Both the position numbers and the translations under genes were made by a program. This document shows positions 36,834-50,400 of a stretch of 64,000 nucleotides of DNA, piece after piece. The notes beneath the pieces were generated by a model. That model ran no database searches. It was not told the origin of the DNA and saw only the letters and a list, made by a program, of their open reading frames with translations. How positions within the stretch are numbered: position 1 is the stretch's first letter; each line of letters starts with the position of its first letter. Source of the DNA: Megaleporinus macrocephalus (taxonomy: Eukaryota > Chordata > Actinopteri > Characiformes > Anostomidae); contig CM038721.1 of the NCBI GenBank assembly GCA_021613375.1, positions 3,049,986 to 3,113,985 on the forward strand. The letters run 5' to 3'.

Positions 36834-37915
36834 ATCACCACCACTGTAAACACCATCACCACCACTGTAAACACCGTCACCACCACTACAACTGTAAACA
36901 CCATCACCACCACTACCGCTGTAAACACCACCACCACCAATGTAAACATCATCACCACCACTGTAAATACCATCACCACCACTGTAAACACCATCACCAC
37001 CACTACCACTGTAAACACCATCACCACCACTACCGCTGTAAACACCACCACCACCAATGTAAACATCATCACCACCACTGTAAACACCATCACCACCACC
37101 ACTGGTGTAAACACTATCACTAACACCACTGTAAACACCATCTTCACCACTGTAAACATCACCACCACCGCTGTAAACACTACCACCACCGCTGTAAACA
37201 CTATCACCAACACCACTGTAAACACCATCACCACCACCGATGTAAACACCATCACCAACACCACTGTAAACACCATCGCCAACACCACTGTAAACACCAT
37301 CACCACTGTAGACACCATCACCAACACCACTGTAAACACCATCACCAACACCACTGTAAACACCATCACCACTGTAAACACCATCACCACCACCACTGTA
37401 AACACCATCACCAACACCACTGTAAACACCACCACCACTGTAAACACCATCACCACCACCACTGTAAACACCACCACCACTGTAAACACCACCACCACTG
37501 TAAACACCATCACCAACACCACTGTAAACACCATCACCACTGTAAACACCATCACCACCACCACTGTAAACACCATCACCAACACCACTGTAAACACCAT
37601 CACCAACACCACTGTAAACACCACCACCACTGTAAACACCATCACCACCACCACTGTAAACACCATACCACCACCACTGTAAACACCACCACCACTGTAA
37701 ACACCATCACCACTGTAAACACCATCACCATCACCACTGTAAACACCATCACCACCACCACTGTAAACAACATCACCAACACCACTGTAAACACCATCAC
37801 CACTGTAAACACCATCACCACCACAGTAAACATCATCACCACCACCACCACCACTGTAAACACCACCACCACCACTGTAAACACCATCACCACTGTAAAC
37901 ACCATCACCACCACT
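36834..37915 (+). repeat. ACC-rich minisatellite block 2
   Basis: Same family and orientation as 34931-35710, units such as caccaccactgtaaacacc, outside the transposon. A longer period (about 135 bp) is visible at the left end. Confidence 0.92.
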
Positions 37916-38635
37916 GAGGATCAACCTAACAGGCCTGTGTTTGGACTGTGGAGGAAGTTCCATTACATCTACATGGAATTTAGCTAAGTTGCCACAATAC
38001 CGCATAACAACATTGTTTAGTAGTGACGTTATAGGAGAGTGGACATCGCTGTGTGTTTGCTGGGAATGCTACCAGCTAGACACCTATTTATCTTGACTTT
38101 TAATCCTCCTGGTCTTGTGGCCTCCACAGCTCGCTCAGACTGACCCATCAATCACAGCAGATAAAAGAGCTCCAACCTATCAATACATATGACAATGCAG
38201 CACGTATTCATTTTATCATGTGAATCACTGCACTGGAACATGATCAGCCTCCAATCTTCACAGTGGCCTACAAACATCTTCACACCTCCAAACATTTCAC
38301 ACTTTGACACCTTACAACCACAGGTCTGTGGAGTTCATGACTTATAGTTGTCCTGTGGACAGATTCTCCCACCTGAGCTGTGGATGTCTGCAGCTCCTCC
38401 AGAGTGACCATGGGCCTCCGGGCGTCTTGGTACGTTTGCAGTTCTAGGATTGAACGGTGCTCCTCGGGATGCTCAAAGCTTGGGATATGTTTTTATAACC
38501 TAACCCTGCTTTAAACTTCTCCACAACTTTATCTCTGACCTGTCTGGGTGAGTTCCTTGGTCTTTATGATGTTGTCTGTTCACTAGTGTTCTCTAACAAA
38601 CCACCGAGGCCTTCACAGAACAGATGTATTAATAC

Positions 38636-39009
38636 TAGGGCTGTGTATTAGCAAGAACCTGGCGATACGATACATATTGTGATACAGCGGACACAATTCA
38701 ATATATCGTGATATACTGCAATACTTCAAACATAGTGATATATTGTGATTTTTCAACTCACCACTGTATGAACTGGTTTATTAATGCTTACAATAGCATT
38801 GCGCCCTTGTGCCGCTTGTTAATGTTGGAGTGGAGCTGAAAATGGATTACAACACTGCCATCTAGTGGTCAGAGGTTTAAACACAACACACAATGATTCA
38901 CTGTCTGCCAGGAATCTGTGTATTGATACTGGGTTTTTGAGAATCGATACAGTATTACCAAACATAATATTGTGATATTCAATATTTTCGATATTTTCTT
39001 ACATTCCTA
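38636..39009. mobile_element. hAT-type MITE, second copy, perfect target duplication
   Basis: Begins TAGGGCTGTG and ends ACATTCCTA; flanked by ATTAATAC at 38628-38635 and 39010-39017. It is the reverse-orientation homologue of 30504-30887. Confidence 0.92.
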
Positions 39010-39129
39010 ATTAATACTGAGATTAAATTACACACAGCTGGAATCTGTTATCTAATTAAGTGATGTCTGAAGGCAGTTGATTGCACTGGATTTTATTTAG
39101 GGGTATCGGAGTGAAGGGTTATGAATACT

Positions 39130-39560
39130 TTTGCAAGCCACTGTAATTTACCAGAGACTAGCGAAGTGGCGACTTGGCGAAATTGATCCGTTTGCATGAC
39201 ATACAGCCGACTGGAGCTTTAAGGAGAGCGGTTGTGAAGTCTTTCGCTTCCTCAAGAGCAATTCAGGACAAAACAGGACGTTGTGCATAACCAGAACTTC
39301 CTATATTACAGCACCAGCCAAATTATATCAACGTTAAGCAATCAAATTTTATACCCATTTGGGAAAAAGAGGAAACACCAGCAGGGGAAAAACCGCCCGG
39401 CGGAAAAGTCAATACTGTTAATGATCTCCCGGCGCAGTCCGCGCTGCTCAGACTCGCTTTCATTTCTGGCCACTTCCACTTCGGGCAATCCAAACTGCTG
39501 ATAACCTTTAACGGGATCTGGTTTCTTTTAAACGCTGAACATCTTTCAGTTCAATAAACT
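39130..39560. promoter_or_regulatory. Candidate conserved non-coding element
   Basis: Unique sequence with octamer-like tttgcatgac (39191), gattaatga/aacgggatct motifs and CpG-containing segments near 39397-39450, between repeats. It looks like a regulatory element upstream of, or in the first intron of, FES. Inference only. Confidence 0.25.
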
Positions 39561-39579
39561 GCTTACGTGTCAGTGATTC

Positions 39580-39640
39580 GATTAAGGGGTGTGTGTGGGG
39601 GGGGAGTGTGGGGGGGGGTGGGTGTGGGGGGAGTTGTAGG
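39580..39640 (+). repeat. G-rich tract with G-quadruplex potential
   Basis: At least four G runs of 6-9 bases separated by short T-containing spacers on the plus strand. A second pure run of about 25 G lies at 40392-40418. Confidence 0.7.
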
Positions 39641-39749
39641 AGAACAGCCACCCATCTCTAGGTTGCTCGGCCCTGCACGGCTTGCTGGAGCTGAGCAAAC
39701 TGAAATGAAAATGGTGCAACTTTTTCCTGTTTAACACTTTTCTTTAACT

Positions 39750-41060
39750 ATCACGCAGCCTGAAAGGGGAATTGCACCCACTTTTGAAAATTTCTGCATA
39801 ATTTAGTGGATATTGCAGAGTAGCTGTCTTACATTTCTGTACAGTGGTGGTGAAGGGAACCAGGAGTCTTCAATGCACATATATCTATTTTATTTACTAT
39901 CCAGAAACTAAGACTCGGCCTGAAAGGGGAATTCCACCCATTTCTTTATAATTCATTGGCGGTGAATGGAACCAGGTATCTACAATGCACATGCATACAT
40001 TCTAATTACAATCCATTTTTCTTGTTATATAGTTTCTTTTAACTGTTACTCAGCCTGAAAGGGGAATTTCACCCATTTTTTCATAATTCAGTAGTGGTGC
40101 ATGGAAACAGGCATCTACAATGTGAATGTACTCATATGGCTTACTATCCAAGACCACAAGCTTTTATATGGGATGCTGAACATTGCAAAATATTGATAAA
40201 TGTAAAAAGCTATATTGTTTTGTGAGGGAGTTTGGATCTCTGGTTCCCATCACCACCACTGTGACTGTAACTGTTAAAAGCAGAAACAAAGTCGATAAAG
40301 TAGAAATTTTGAAAAGTCTGCCGAGTTGTCCTATCTGAAGCGTCTACAATAAATTACTGAGGTTACATTCTGGTGCCTCATATTTCGAGGGGTTGGTGGG
40401 GGGGGGGGGGGGGGGGGTAGCCCCCATCTCTATGTTGCTTGCTGTGGCACGGCTTGTTGGAGCTCAGCAACTGAAATAGTAAAACGTTTTCCTGTTTTAT
40501 AGTTTGCTTTAACTATCACTCAGCCTTAAAGGGCAACCCCACCCATCTTTAAACAATTCTGTATAAGTCGGCGGTGAACGAAACCAGGCGTCTACAATGC
40601 ACATGTATTCGTTTTGCTTACTATCCAGGAACTCCAGCTTTTATATGAAAGGCTGATGTTAAAGTAGTATTAATATTATCTTTGGGTGACTACTTCGCTG
40701 TGAAGCCCCTCCACCATGAACAGGTAGGGGGATCGCATTAAATTACAATCTAAGTGTCATGTAAAACCTTTCTGCCATTACTCAGCCTGAAAGGGGAATT
40801 CCACCCATTTTTTAAAATTATTTCTACATAATTCAGTGGTGGTGAATGGAACCAGGGGTCCCGAAAGCACAAATATCTGTTGTGAAAAGTGTCCAAGCCC
40901 ACCAGCTTTTAAATGGAACTAGTAAACTAGCGATAAAGTTTAAGCCCAAACCAGTTTCATGTAACACCTTTCTGTGAGGGAGCTTGGACGTCTGGTTCCC
41001 ATCACCACCACTTGTGACTTGTGTTGGGTTACAGGAGAAATTTTGAAAAGTCGTTGGAGT
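39750..41060. repeat. Degenerate tandem family with agcctgaaaggggaatt
   Basis: The motif cagcctgaaaggggaatt followed by ccacccattttt and a stretch with aatggaaccagg..ctacaatgcaca recurs near 39757, 39916, 40051, 40522 and 40786, spacing 135-470 bp. It probably reflects tandem or clustered copies of one transposon-like repeat. Confidence 0.6.
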
Positions 41061-41389
41061 TGTCCTTTATATATATATATATATTTGAAACATCCAGCAG
41101 ATGACTGAGGCTGCAGTGTTATTCGAATAAGAAGGCAACTCCAGCATGTAACGTGCTTGAAATACAACATAATCAATAACTATATATAATATTTATAAAT
41201 TTGGAGTGAATTCACAACAGATTAGAATCAGAAGTCTTTCTGGAGGTCAGGTCATCTGCAGGGCGTTGTTTTAGTGACCATTACCTTCACTAGGGTCCTT
41301 CCTCCGGGTTGGACGGGGTTTTTTTCCTCTGCAGCAGCCTGTCCTTCTTCTGACCCTCCTAACTCTGACAAGGTCTTAATCCGGCTCAC

Positions 41390-41690
41390 CTGCTCCCAAT
41401 GTGTGAGCGAAGTCTCTCCTCAGGGGGTCCGCAGGCTGCGAGCAGGGTCCATTAAAACACGCTGACCAGAGAAACAGGCTCCAGAGCAGAGCAGAGCAGA
41501 GCAGTCAGTCTGACCGCAGCAGCAAACAGAGCTTTAGCTTCAGCTCGCTGAGGATAGCCTAGCCAGCCTAGCACAAACCAGGAAGCGCTCTGAGAGACCG
41601 GTCAGGTGCAGGACAGGCAGCTCTCCCTCTCCAGCTGCTGGACACTCAGACACAGTCCAGCTTTACACGGACACACACGTCTCTGCGTCC
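41390..41690 (-). promoter_or_regulatory. fes: Candidate FES non-coding exon 1 and promoter
   Basis: This is a short, GC-richer, non-repetitive island upstream of FES coding exon 1. On the minus strand it ends at 41390 in a near-perfect donor (GAGCAG followed by gtgagc). Coding exon 1 starts with a UTR acceptor, so a non-coding exon must exist upstream, and this is the best candidate I found between FES and FURIN. On the minus strand it contains a short upstream ORF of ten codons (41420-41452, ATG GAC to TGA). No TATA box is evident. The right-hand edge (transcription start) is a guess. Exon function is inferred from the splice signal and composition only. Confidence 0.4.
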
Positions 41691-41889
41691 CACAGAAATC
41701 ACAAAAATTAACTGCACTGAGACGTGAAGGTGGCATGGTGAATATTTATTAATAAGGCGTGGCCACAAGTTAATAAATATTAAAGACAAAAAATCAGAAT
41801 GATCCTGTAAAACCATCAGGAACTCTACTGGAGTTAGAGTTGTAGAGATACTACTGGAAGCCTGACCAGCAGAAACCTGGCATCTCTAA

Positions 41890-42930
41890 GTTGAGGCTAC
41901 AAGTTACTATATCACAGCCACTTATTATAATACAAAGGCTACAAGTTGCTATATCAAGGCCACTAATTATAATACAGAGGCTACAAGTTGCTATATCATA
42001 GCCACAAGTTACTAAATCAAGGCCATTAATTATAATACAGAGGCTACAAGTTGCCATATTATAGCCACAAGTTACTATATTGAGGCAATTAATTATAATA
42101 CAGAGGCTACAAGTTGCTATATCATAGCCACAAGTAACTATATCAAGGCCATTAATTATAATACAGAGGCTACAAGTTGCCATATTATAGCCACAAGTTA
42201 CTATATTGAGGCAATTAATTATAATACAGAGGCTACAAGTTGCTATATCATAGCCACAAGTTACTATATCAAGGCCATTAATTATAATACAGAGGCTACA
42301 AGTTGCCATATTATAGCCACAAGTTACTATATTGAGGCAATTAATTATAGTACAGAGGCTACAAGTTGCTATATTATGGCCGCAAGTTATAATATAGAGG
42401 CCACAAGTTGCTATATTATGGCCACAAGTTACAATATCAAGGCCTTAATTATAATACAGAGGCTACAAGTTGCTATATTATGGGCACAAGTTATAATATA
42501 GAGGCTACAAGTTACTATATCAAGGCCATAATTATAATATAGAGGCTACAAGTTGCTATATTATGGCCACAAGTTATAATATAGAGGCTACAAGTTACTA
42601 TATCAAGGCCATAATTATAATATAGAGGCTACAAGTTGCTACATTATGGCCACAAGTTATAATATAGAGGCTACAAGTTACTATATCAAGGCCATAATTA
42701 TAATATAGAGGCTACAAGTTGCTATATTATGGGCACAAGTTACTATATCAAGGCCACTAATTATAATACAGAGACTACAAGTTGCTATATTATGGCCACA
42801 AGTTATAATATAGAGGCTACAAGTTACTATATCAAGGCCACTAATTATAATACAGAGGCTACAAGTTGTTATATTATGGGCACAAGTTACTACAGAGGCC
42901 ACAAACTGGTATAGTATGGTCATTTTGTAC
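41890..42930. repeat. ~62-bp tandem repeat of aggctacaagttgctata type
   Basis: Units alternate gaggctacaagttgctatat, atggccacaagttactat and atcaaggccattaattata; about 17 long units built from ~21-bp half-units. Degenerate relatives continue to about 43400 and reappear at 43815-43900. Confidence 0.9.
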
Positions 42931-43633
42931 TATATTCAGGCAACAAAATCATCATACAAAGGCTATTGTTTACTATACTATACAGGGTCTATGGGTTACT
43001 ATTGCCACTAATTACTATAAAAGCCACAAACTGGTATAGTATGGCCACCAGTTACTATATAAAGGCAAAAATTACACTACAGAGGCTACGAGTTACTATA
43101 TTATGGCCACTTGTTACTATACTGAGGCCACACATTGTGATATTATTGCCACTAATTACAATAATTACTACACTGTGGCCACTATTTACTAAACAGAGTT
43201 CACAAACTGCCATCATGGCCACAAGTTATTATATTAAGGAAGCGACTCTGCTGAAGAAAGACCACTACAACCACCAGGATTAAAGCCTCATGGTTTTTCT
43301 CTCTGATGGAACATACAGAGGGTACACGTTGCTATACAGAGGCAATGAGTTACTATCTTATGACCACTAGTTACTATATTGAGGAAATAGTCCTGCTGAA
43401 AAAAGAAGTTCTAATTATTAGGATTAAAACTATTAGAATTCAGCTCATCAGGAAAACATCCAATGTCAGTACTGACTACTGGCAACAGATGAGCAGAAAC
43501 ATTAAGTGGTTATTAACATAGTAAAAAATATATATTTATTTTATTACAAAATATATTTTATTACAAAAATAAAAATATATTAAATATACAACTCTGCACA
43601 TGTTATGTTTACAGCTGTGTCTGTGCGTGTATG

Positions 43634-43692
43634 TCACTGTGTGTATGTGTGTGTGTGTGTGTGTATGTGTGTGTGTATGTGTGTGTGTAGGT
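43634..43692. repeat. (GT)n microsatellite
   Basis: Interrupted GT/TATG run. Confidence 0.9.
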
Positions 43693-43914
43693 GGGTGTGT
43701 TAATTCTGTAATGTGAGTTATCGTGCACTGTGAGCTACAGTAACCAAAAACTAATTCCTTGTATTTGTGAACATACTTGGTCAATAAAGTCCGATTCTGA
43801 TTCTGTAACTATATTGAAGGCACAAGTTACTGTGTTATGGCCAGTAGCTACCATACTGAGGTTACATGTTGCTATATGGTGGCCACAAGTTACTATATTC
43901 TGCTTTATACTGGT

Positions 43915-44170
43915 AGTCAGGGTCACGGGGGGGCAGGAGCCAATCCCAACGTCATCGGGCGAGGGCGGGGAACACCATTGACTGGTCGCCAGTCCATCGC
44001 ATAGCCAACACACACTCACACCTACGGTCAGTTTAGAGTGAGGATCCTAACCTGCATGTGTTCAGACTGTGGGAGGAAACCGGAGTACCCGGAGGAACCC
44101 ACTCAAACACAGAGAGACCATACACACTCCACACAGAACCCCCCGGACCGGGAATCCAATCCAGATTTTA
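43915..44170. repeat. High-copy fish dispersed repeat
   Basis: Carries the recognisable blocks ggtcgccagtccatcgca, cacacctacggtcagtttag and gtgggaggaaaccggagtac, which recur widely in teleost genomic DNA. Class not assigned; no coding frame. Confidence 0.6.
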
Positions 44171-44971
44171 GTGTTGCACAACACTGACCCCTATATGAAC
44201 GTCTGGATTATTCCACAAGCACGTATGAGGGTTTAAAAAAAGGAGAGAGAGGTAAATGTTCTAAATCAGTTTCCTTTATCTGCAATAATACTGTGATGCT
44301 GACTGAACTTAAGATCACCTGAGAAGTTCAACCCTGTTCCACAAATTAGACAGAAAGTAAAGGACGTATTATATATCCAGTAAATTACATTCCTAAGCCA
44401 TCAGCATGACCACTCTGAGCGTTTGCTAATTATATATTATATAATTTTCTTATTATTGCCAGTAAATACAGAGTAACGATGCCTCAGGATGCCACCATGC
44501 CGAACTGTGACTATAGGCATCATGGACATGTGACCAGGTCATGTAATGTAACTCTAGTGCTCCTCCTGGAGGAAAGTTAGGACACATTTGAACAGTTTAA
44601 TAAAATAAACGCCTCATTTTTAAGAACTTAAGATTTCCCAGCTGCTCAGGACGGAGCCTCATCCACTCGTATTTACTGCCCTGTGGAGTCAAAGCTGCAA
44701 AACATATCTGATTTACACACCAAGATCAGAACAGAGAGTTTTATTCCCTTAAATAAAATAAAATCAACTCTACTTTCACCTCCTCTCACTGCTTTCCTGC
44801 CTGTCGCTGCAGGATGTGTAAATCTGCACCACTTTAAAGGATTTTTCATCACAGCGTGTGCAGAGTTCACTGTAGAGCAACTTCAAATCAGTAATAAGCA
44901 ACTGAATAGGAACCAGACGTCTGAAGCTATTTGATGACATGACTAAATGTGAACATGTAGGAACACTGGTT

Positions 44972-44973
<2 letters not shown>

Positions 44974-45012
<39 letters not shown>
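44974..45012. repeat. (GT)n microsatellite
   Basis: Pure GT run. Confidence 0.95.
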
Positions 45013-45279
45013 TTGTGGTTTGTAACCAGACTTTGCTCAGTCTAAAGCTGAAGCAGCACTCGTCTGGGCGTGTAGGTTAAATGTGTAACCGATAAAATCA
45101 CTCGTCCAGCTACTTATGTCAAAACAACTCAACCTCAACAGGATGCAGGTAGAAGAATAGCTGGAACCGGTCTCAGCTTGCCACTGACTTGTCCTTTCAG
45201 TTTAGTGTGGAAATGAAAAACACACGCACAGAAAACAAGCAGTAAACAAACGGGCCAGCACAAACTCCGTTCATACAGG

Positions 45280-46830
45280 AAAGTGAAGAAAATGTGAATT
45301 TTCATGGTATCGGCCCTTTAATAGCAAGTAAAGTTGCTGCAGCCTTTAAAGGGCCGATATGATGAAAATCCATCTGTTCTTACATGGTTGACAGAATCAC
45401 TACTTCACCTAATAATGTCAAATCAACCTTCAGACAGACCCTGTTAACGATGAAAAGTGAAGAAAATGTGAATTTTCATGATATCGGCCCTTTAATAGCA
45501 AGTAAAGTTGCTGCAGCCTTTAAAGGGCCGATATGATGAAAATCTATCTTTTCTTACATGGTTGACAGAATCACTTGTTCAGCTAATAATGTCAAATCAA
45601 CCATCAGACAAACTGTTAATGATGAAAAGTGAAGAAAATGTGAATTTATGATACCGGCCCTTTAAAAGGAAGCAAAGAGGCTCCCACCTTTAAAGGGCCG
45701 GCATCGTAAAAAAACCCAGATTTTCTTATATGGTTGATAAAATCGCTTGCCCAGCTATTTAGGCCAAAACAATTTAACCTCAATACAAACTAGCTTACTA
45801 TAGAAAAGTGAAGAAAAAATGGATTTCCATGATATCTGCCCTTTAAAGTGAAGCAAAGCTGCTGCAGCCTTTAAAGGGCCGATATGATAGAAACCCATCT
45901 TTTCTAATATAGTTCATAGAATCACTTGTTCAGCTAATACCGTCAAATCAACCTTCAGACAAACCGTTAACAATGAAAAGTAAATAAAATGTGAATTTAT
46001 GATACCGGCCCTTTAAAAGGAAGCAAAGTTGCTGCAGCCTTTAAATGGCCAATATCATGGAAACCCAAATTTTCTTATTGGGTTGATAGAATTTCTTTGT
46101 CCAGCTATTTCCATGATATCAGCCCTGCAGCCACTTTGCCTCCCTTTAAAGAGCCGATATCATGGAAATCCAAATATTCTTCTCTTCTCTACTCAAATAG
46201 TCAAACATGGTTGAGAGAATCTCTTATCCAGCTATTTATGCCTGAATACAAACTAGGTTAACATAGGAAAGTGAAGAAAAGTCGGATTTCCATGATACCA
46301 GCCCTTTAAAGAGAAGCAAAGTTGTTGCAGCCTTTAAAGGGCCGATATGATGGAAATCCATCTTTTCTTAAATGGTTGATAGAATCACTTGTTCAGCTAA
46401 TAATGTTAAATCAACCTTCAGATCAACCTTTTTAAGATGAAAATTTGGATTTCTGCAGCCCTGCAGCTACTTTGCTTCCCGTTAAAGAGCTGATATCATG
46501 AAAACCCAATTTTCTTAACTTCTCTACCCAAATGTTCATACAAAAATCCTGCTATTATAGATAAATGAAGAAAAATTGGGTTTCTATGATATCAGCCCTT
46601 TAGAGGAGTCACTTTCACTTTAAAGGGCCGATATCATGGAAACCCAGATTTTCGTATACGGCTGCGAGAATTGTTGTCCAGCTATTCATGTCAAAACAAC
46701 TTAACTTCAATACAAACTAACTTGATAAAGTAAAGTCAAGAAAACCTGGATTCCTATGATATCGGCCCTTTAAAGGAGCCACTTTGCTTTCCTTTAAAGA
46801 ACCGATATTATGGGAATTGAATTTACTTTT
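45280..46830. repeat. ~170-bp tandem repeat with an internal hairpin
   Basis: About nine units. Each has gatatcggccctttaa, a spacer of 20-30 bp with gttgctgcag, then tttaaagggccgatat, the reverse complement of the first motif, followed by gatggaaatccatctttt. Spacing is regular (about 45283, 45453, 45624, 45800, 45972) then degenerates to the right. The hairpin motif looks like a transposon terminus. Confidence 0.85.
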
Positions 46831-46904
46831 CTATGTACCAAAAAAAAAAACCAAAAACCCCAAGAACAACTGGAAGCACGCAGTAACCAAAAGAGGCAAA
46901 ATGA

Positions 46905-47379
46905 ATAACTTTGCATAGATCTTTATTTTTGTAGAATCTATAATCCGCGTATTGACATCAATTAAATAAAAGGAGAAAAAAATTTAAAAAGGCAAAATCT
47001 TTAAATTACATGTAGGACAATACACAAAAATAGGCCTCATCTTATATTAATGTAGTCGTCCTGTCTCAGACATATACTATAGTCTTTCCAACAAGCAGTA
47101 GGTCTCTGTTACTAAGGTACTAGATGCGGCCGTCGGACGTCAATGATTTTGGGCGGAGAAGTCCGGTGAACTCCAAACGGATGAGGACTTGGAAGATCCC
47201 GTCCCCTCTGACCTTGAGGGGGGGATAACGGTGGAGCCCTTTGGAGCAATGCATCTGTATAGCATTGTGAGGGCAACCCCATGTTCTTCAATGGGAATTC
47301 ACAGCCTGCGCATAGACCACGCTGTAAGAACGATGGGTGGAGGTGACCTTCAGACACAAACCAGCAAGACCACAACCAC

Positions 47380-47410
<31 letters not shown>

Positions 47411-50400
47411 TTAGCTCCATCATCTGCTGCATCTACAACACATGGTCAAATACCATTGATTTAAAAAAACCCATAAAATAGAAACCCACAGGTTCATCCT
47501 CTGGCGTCCGTCGTGAGTGTGTTCTGAGCGTGATCTTCACCGACGAGGACTAAAACGATTGTCTGTGTTAAACGACCACGCATGCTGCAAACGTGGATGA
47601 TGGACACAACTGGAAAAACACTGCAGAGCTCCTTCAAGAGGGTAGAGGAACATGAAGCCGAGGTCAAGGGGGTGCTTTCACTAGCCTGCCAGTAAATCTA
47701 GGGCACCACACAGCTGCAGTACAACCTCTACACAGCAGGGGGACGAAACCCGACGACCTGCAGGCCCCCCGAGGGCCGCGCATGCTACAGAACCACAAAC
47801 TAAAGGAAAAGAGAGACGTGGGCGGAGGGGATGGGTATGGACTCTATGACCTGTTCTAGAAGCCCCGGGGCTGCTGTAGCATGACGCACCCTCAGGAACC
47901 CCATCGGTTGTTTCCGTGCAGCAAGAATTTCTTATTATTTACTAATATTTATGTTATTAATACAACAAGATCAAAAAGTTTGGAATCACTTGTCAAAGCA
48001 GCTGTTATTCAATTAGAACGTATGTGGATTAAACTCTGTTATGAACTAAACAGCGAAACGTAACCAAAACATTCACAATTTAAAGTAATTTAAAAAGAAA
48101 ACTTTAAACAAACACAAACATATTTTAATTAATGCTTATTTTCTGGATTAAATTAAATTTTGAGGGACAAATAAAAAAAATGTGCCTTGTATAAAAAAAA
48201 AGTTGTGCTGCATTTATTTTTAATGTTTTTGTGATTGTTTAATGTAGCAGCAATAATATTAACAATAATAATTATAATTAGTATTATTTTGCACTCTTTT
48301 TATTCATTTGGGTTTCCTTCAGCTTGCTTTCCTGAACCCTATATTACAAATAATAATTAAAAACATATACAGTATTTAAAGCAATAAAACATAATACATT
48401 TAGCAAAACAAAAGATACTGTGCACTAAAATTAGCAGAAAATATAAAAATATTCAGGCATTTTTTTAACTTTATGTAAAAATGACATTTCTCAGTTAAAC
48501 AGATCTCTGAGTCCGAGTCTGAGATGATAATACTAGCGTATCAGTCGTTTTCTACACTAATCTCTAACGAAGCTGCTTTTGGTATTCCTAAAAACAGTGA
48601 TTCCAAACTTTTGATCAGTTGTGTATATTAAAATAATTGATATTAAATCATTAAAAATGTGATTTGAGCACTACATCAATACTGGACCAGGTTCCTATAG
48701 TCAGAACTTGTGTCCACTGCTCCACGTAGAAAACCTGGAGTGTCACACCAATTCCAGGAGAACCCGTCCCGAGCGGATCAGGTAAGCTTTCTGACGGACA
48801 GAGACATGATGGATGCGGTTGCTTAGAATCAAGCAGAGTGATGGAGCTTTGTTTTCCTTCTGATCAAAAACAGAATTGATGATGCATTCATTATATAACG
48901 ATTCTATGATTTGATTTTTGGTTCTCGTGTATGTAGAACGACTGAATGTCTGATTTCTGATTCCTATCATTTACTCTAGAGAGGACAGAGTGATGAGAGA
49001 GAAAAGAAATGAAAGAATTGTAAAAGGAGAGATGAGGAAGAAGTGAATATATACACATACGCAATTTACATTAAAGCAAATCTTTTTTTTTGAGGTAAGA
49101 AAAAAACAAAAACATTTCTAAAAGAGTAAACCACTTAGAAGCTTCAATAAATCATACACCTTCCCAAGGCAGGATTGAATTAATTATGATTATAATTATA
49201 ATTAATAATTATAATTATGAACCGGGAAGCTCCTATTCGCTAAAAAAAAAAAAAAAAAATTATTAATAATAACTCAAGATATTTAACTGCCATAAATATG
49301 ATTAAGATATTGGCGAGAGGTCCTATTGCTCCGACACCCTTGGCACTATAATTAAGGTGGAGCGCGCACTCGCTCCAGGAAAAGAAATAAATAAAGCCGG
49401 CTGTGAAGGATGGAGTCAACGTTTCCGACTGTTTAGCGTTGTGCAGTCTGAGCCCAGAGACGGTGGCTCGTTACCGTAGTATCGGGAGACAACGTTGTAG
49501 CAACTAGGACTGAAACAGCGCCTATGCTAAAAAGAAGACTGTTCTTAGTGTAACGCTGCTAGAAGATTCTGGAAAAAGCCTGACATAAGGAGTTATAATG
49601 CTATGTATGCTACAATCGAGCAAGAACAGAAGCTGTACGGGAAATCTGTCCAAGATATATTAGTATATTGGTATCTTCTGCAGACGTTATTCCAGGTGGT
49701 CACTATTTAATCTAAAAAACAAAAAAATAAAAAAAATCCAACTCACAGCATCCAAGACTACGACGGCCCAGAAAACAAATATCAAAAGATTTAAACCCAA
49801 GGCCCAAGCTCGCCACCAAGAGAAGGAGATGATACATATCAACCTGACTGACTCTCTACTCATCCCACCAATTCTAAGGATTCCGATTCCCTGCCTCGCT
49901 CGTCGAATAGCTGCATTAAAATGTTCATAGGATCACTAGAGCCCTTGTAGGTTTGTTTTTTTATTTTATTTTATTTTTTTTATTTTTCCAAAATAAAAGT
50001 CATTTAAACAGTGGCAGAAGACCTCACCATGTCTACACGATATAAAGACAACCCAAGCTAACAAAGTGCCTCGCCTCAACCTCCTCAGGGCAGCGCCGAG
50101 AGACTCTAAAGTCTAGTGTAAAGTCTAGTGTTTCCACTCTATTCTTTATTCCTAAAGCCGCGAGACGAGGTCTTCGGCTCTGGAGCAGCTGCCGGAGAGC
50201 GCGCGGAGACGACGACCTCCCTACAGGGAGTCAGGCGAGAGAGCGCGAGGCGACCGCCTCGGAAAACAAAGGAAATCACACGAGTTCAGCGTTTCTCGGT
50301 GCTCTGTGGGAGCGAGCGTCACTCTCAGGGTCTGCGATGTGTGTGCGATTCATGCTAAACTCGTAACAAAAGATATGATTTTTAAGAAAAAAGAAAAAAG

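Noticed and set aside
36764..38005. 413-codon minus-strand frame, Val/Phe/Thr-rich
   Set aside because: Translation of the ACC-rich minisatellite; the same array is open in other frames too.
41851..42923. Cys/Ile/Thr repeat frames on the minus strand
   Set aside because: They come from the ~62-bp tandem repeat and degrade with it; no start or splice context.
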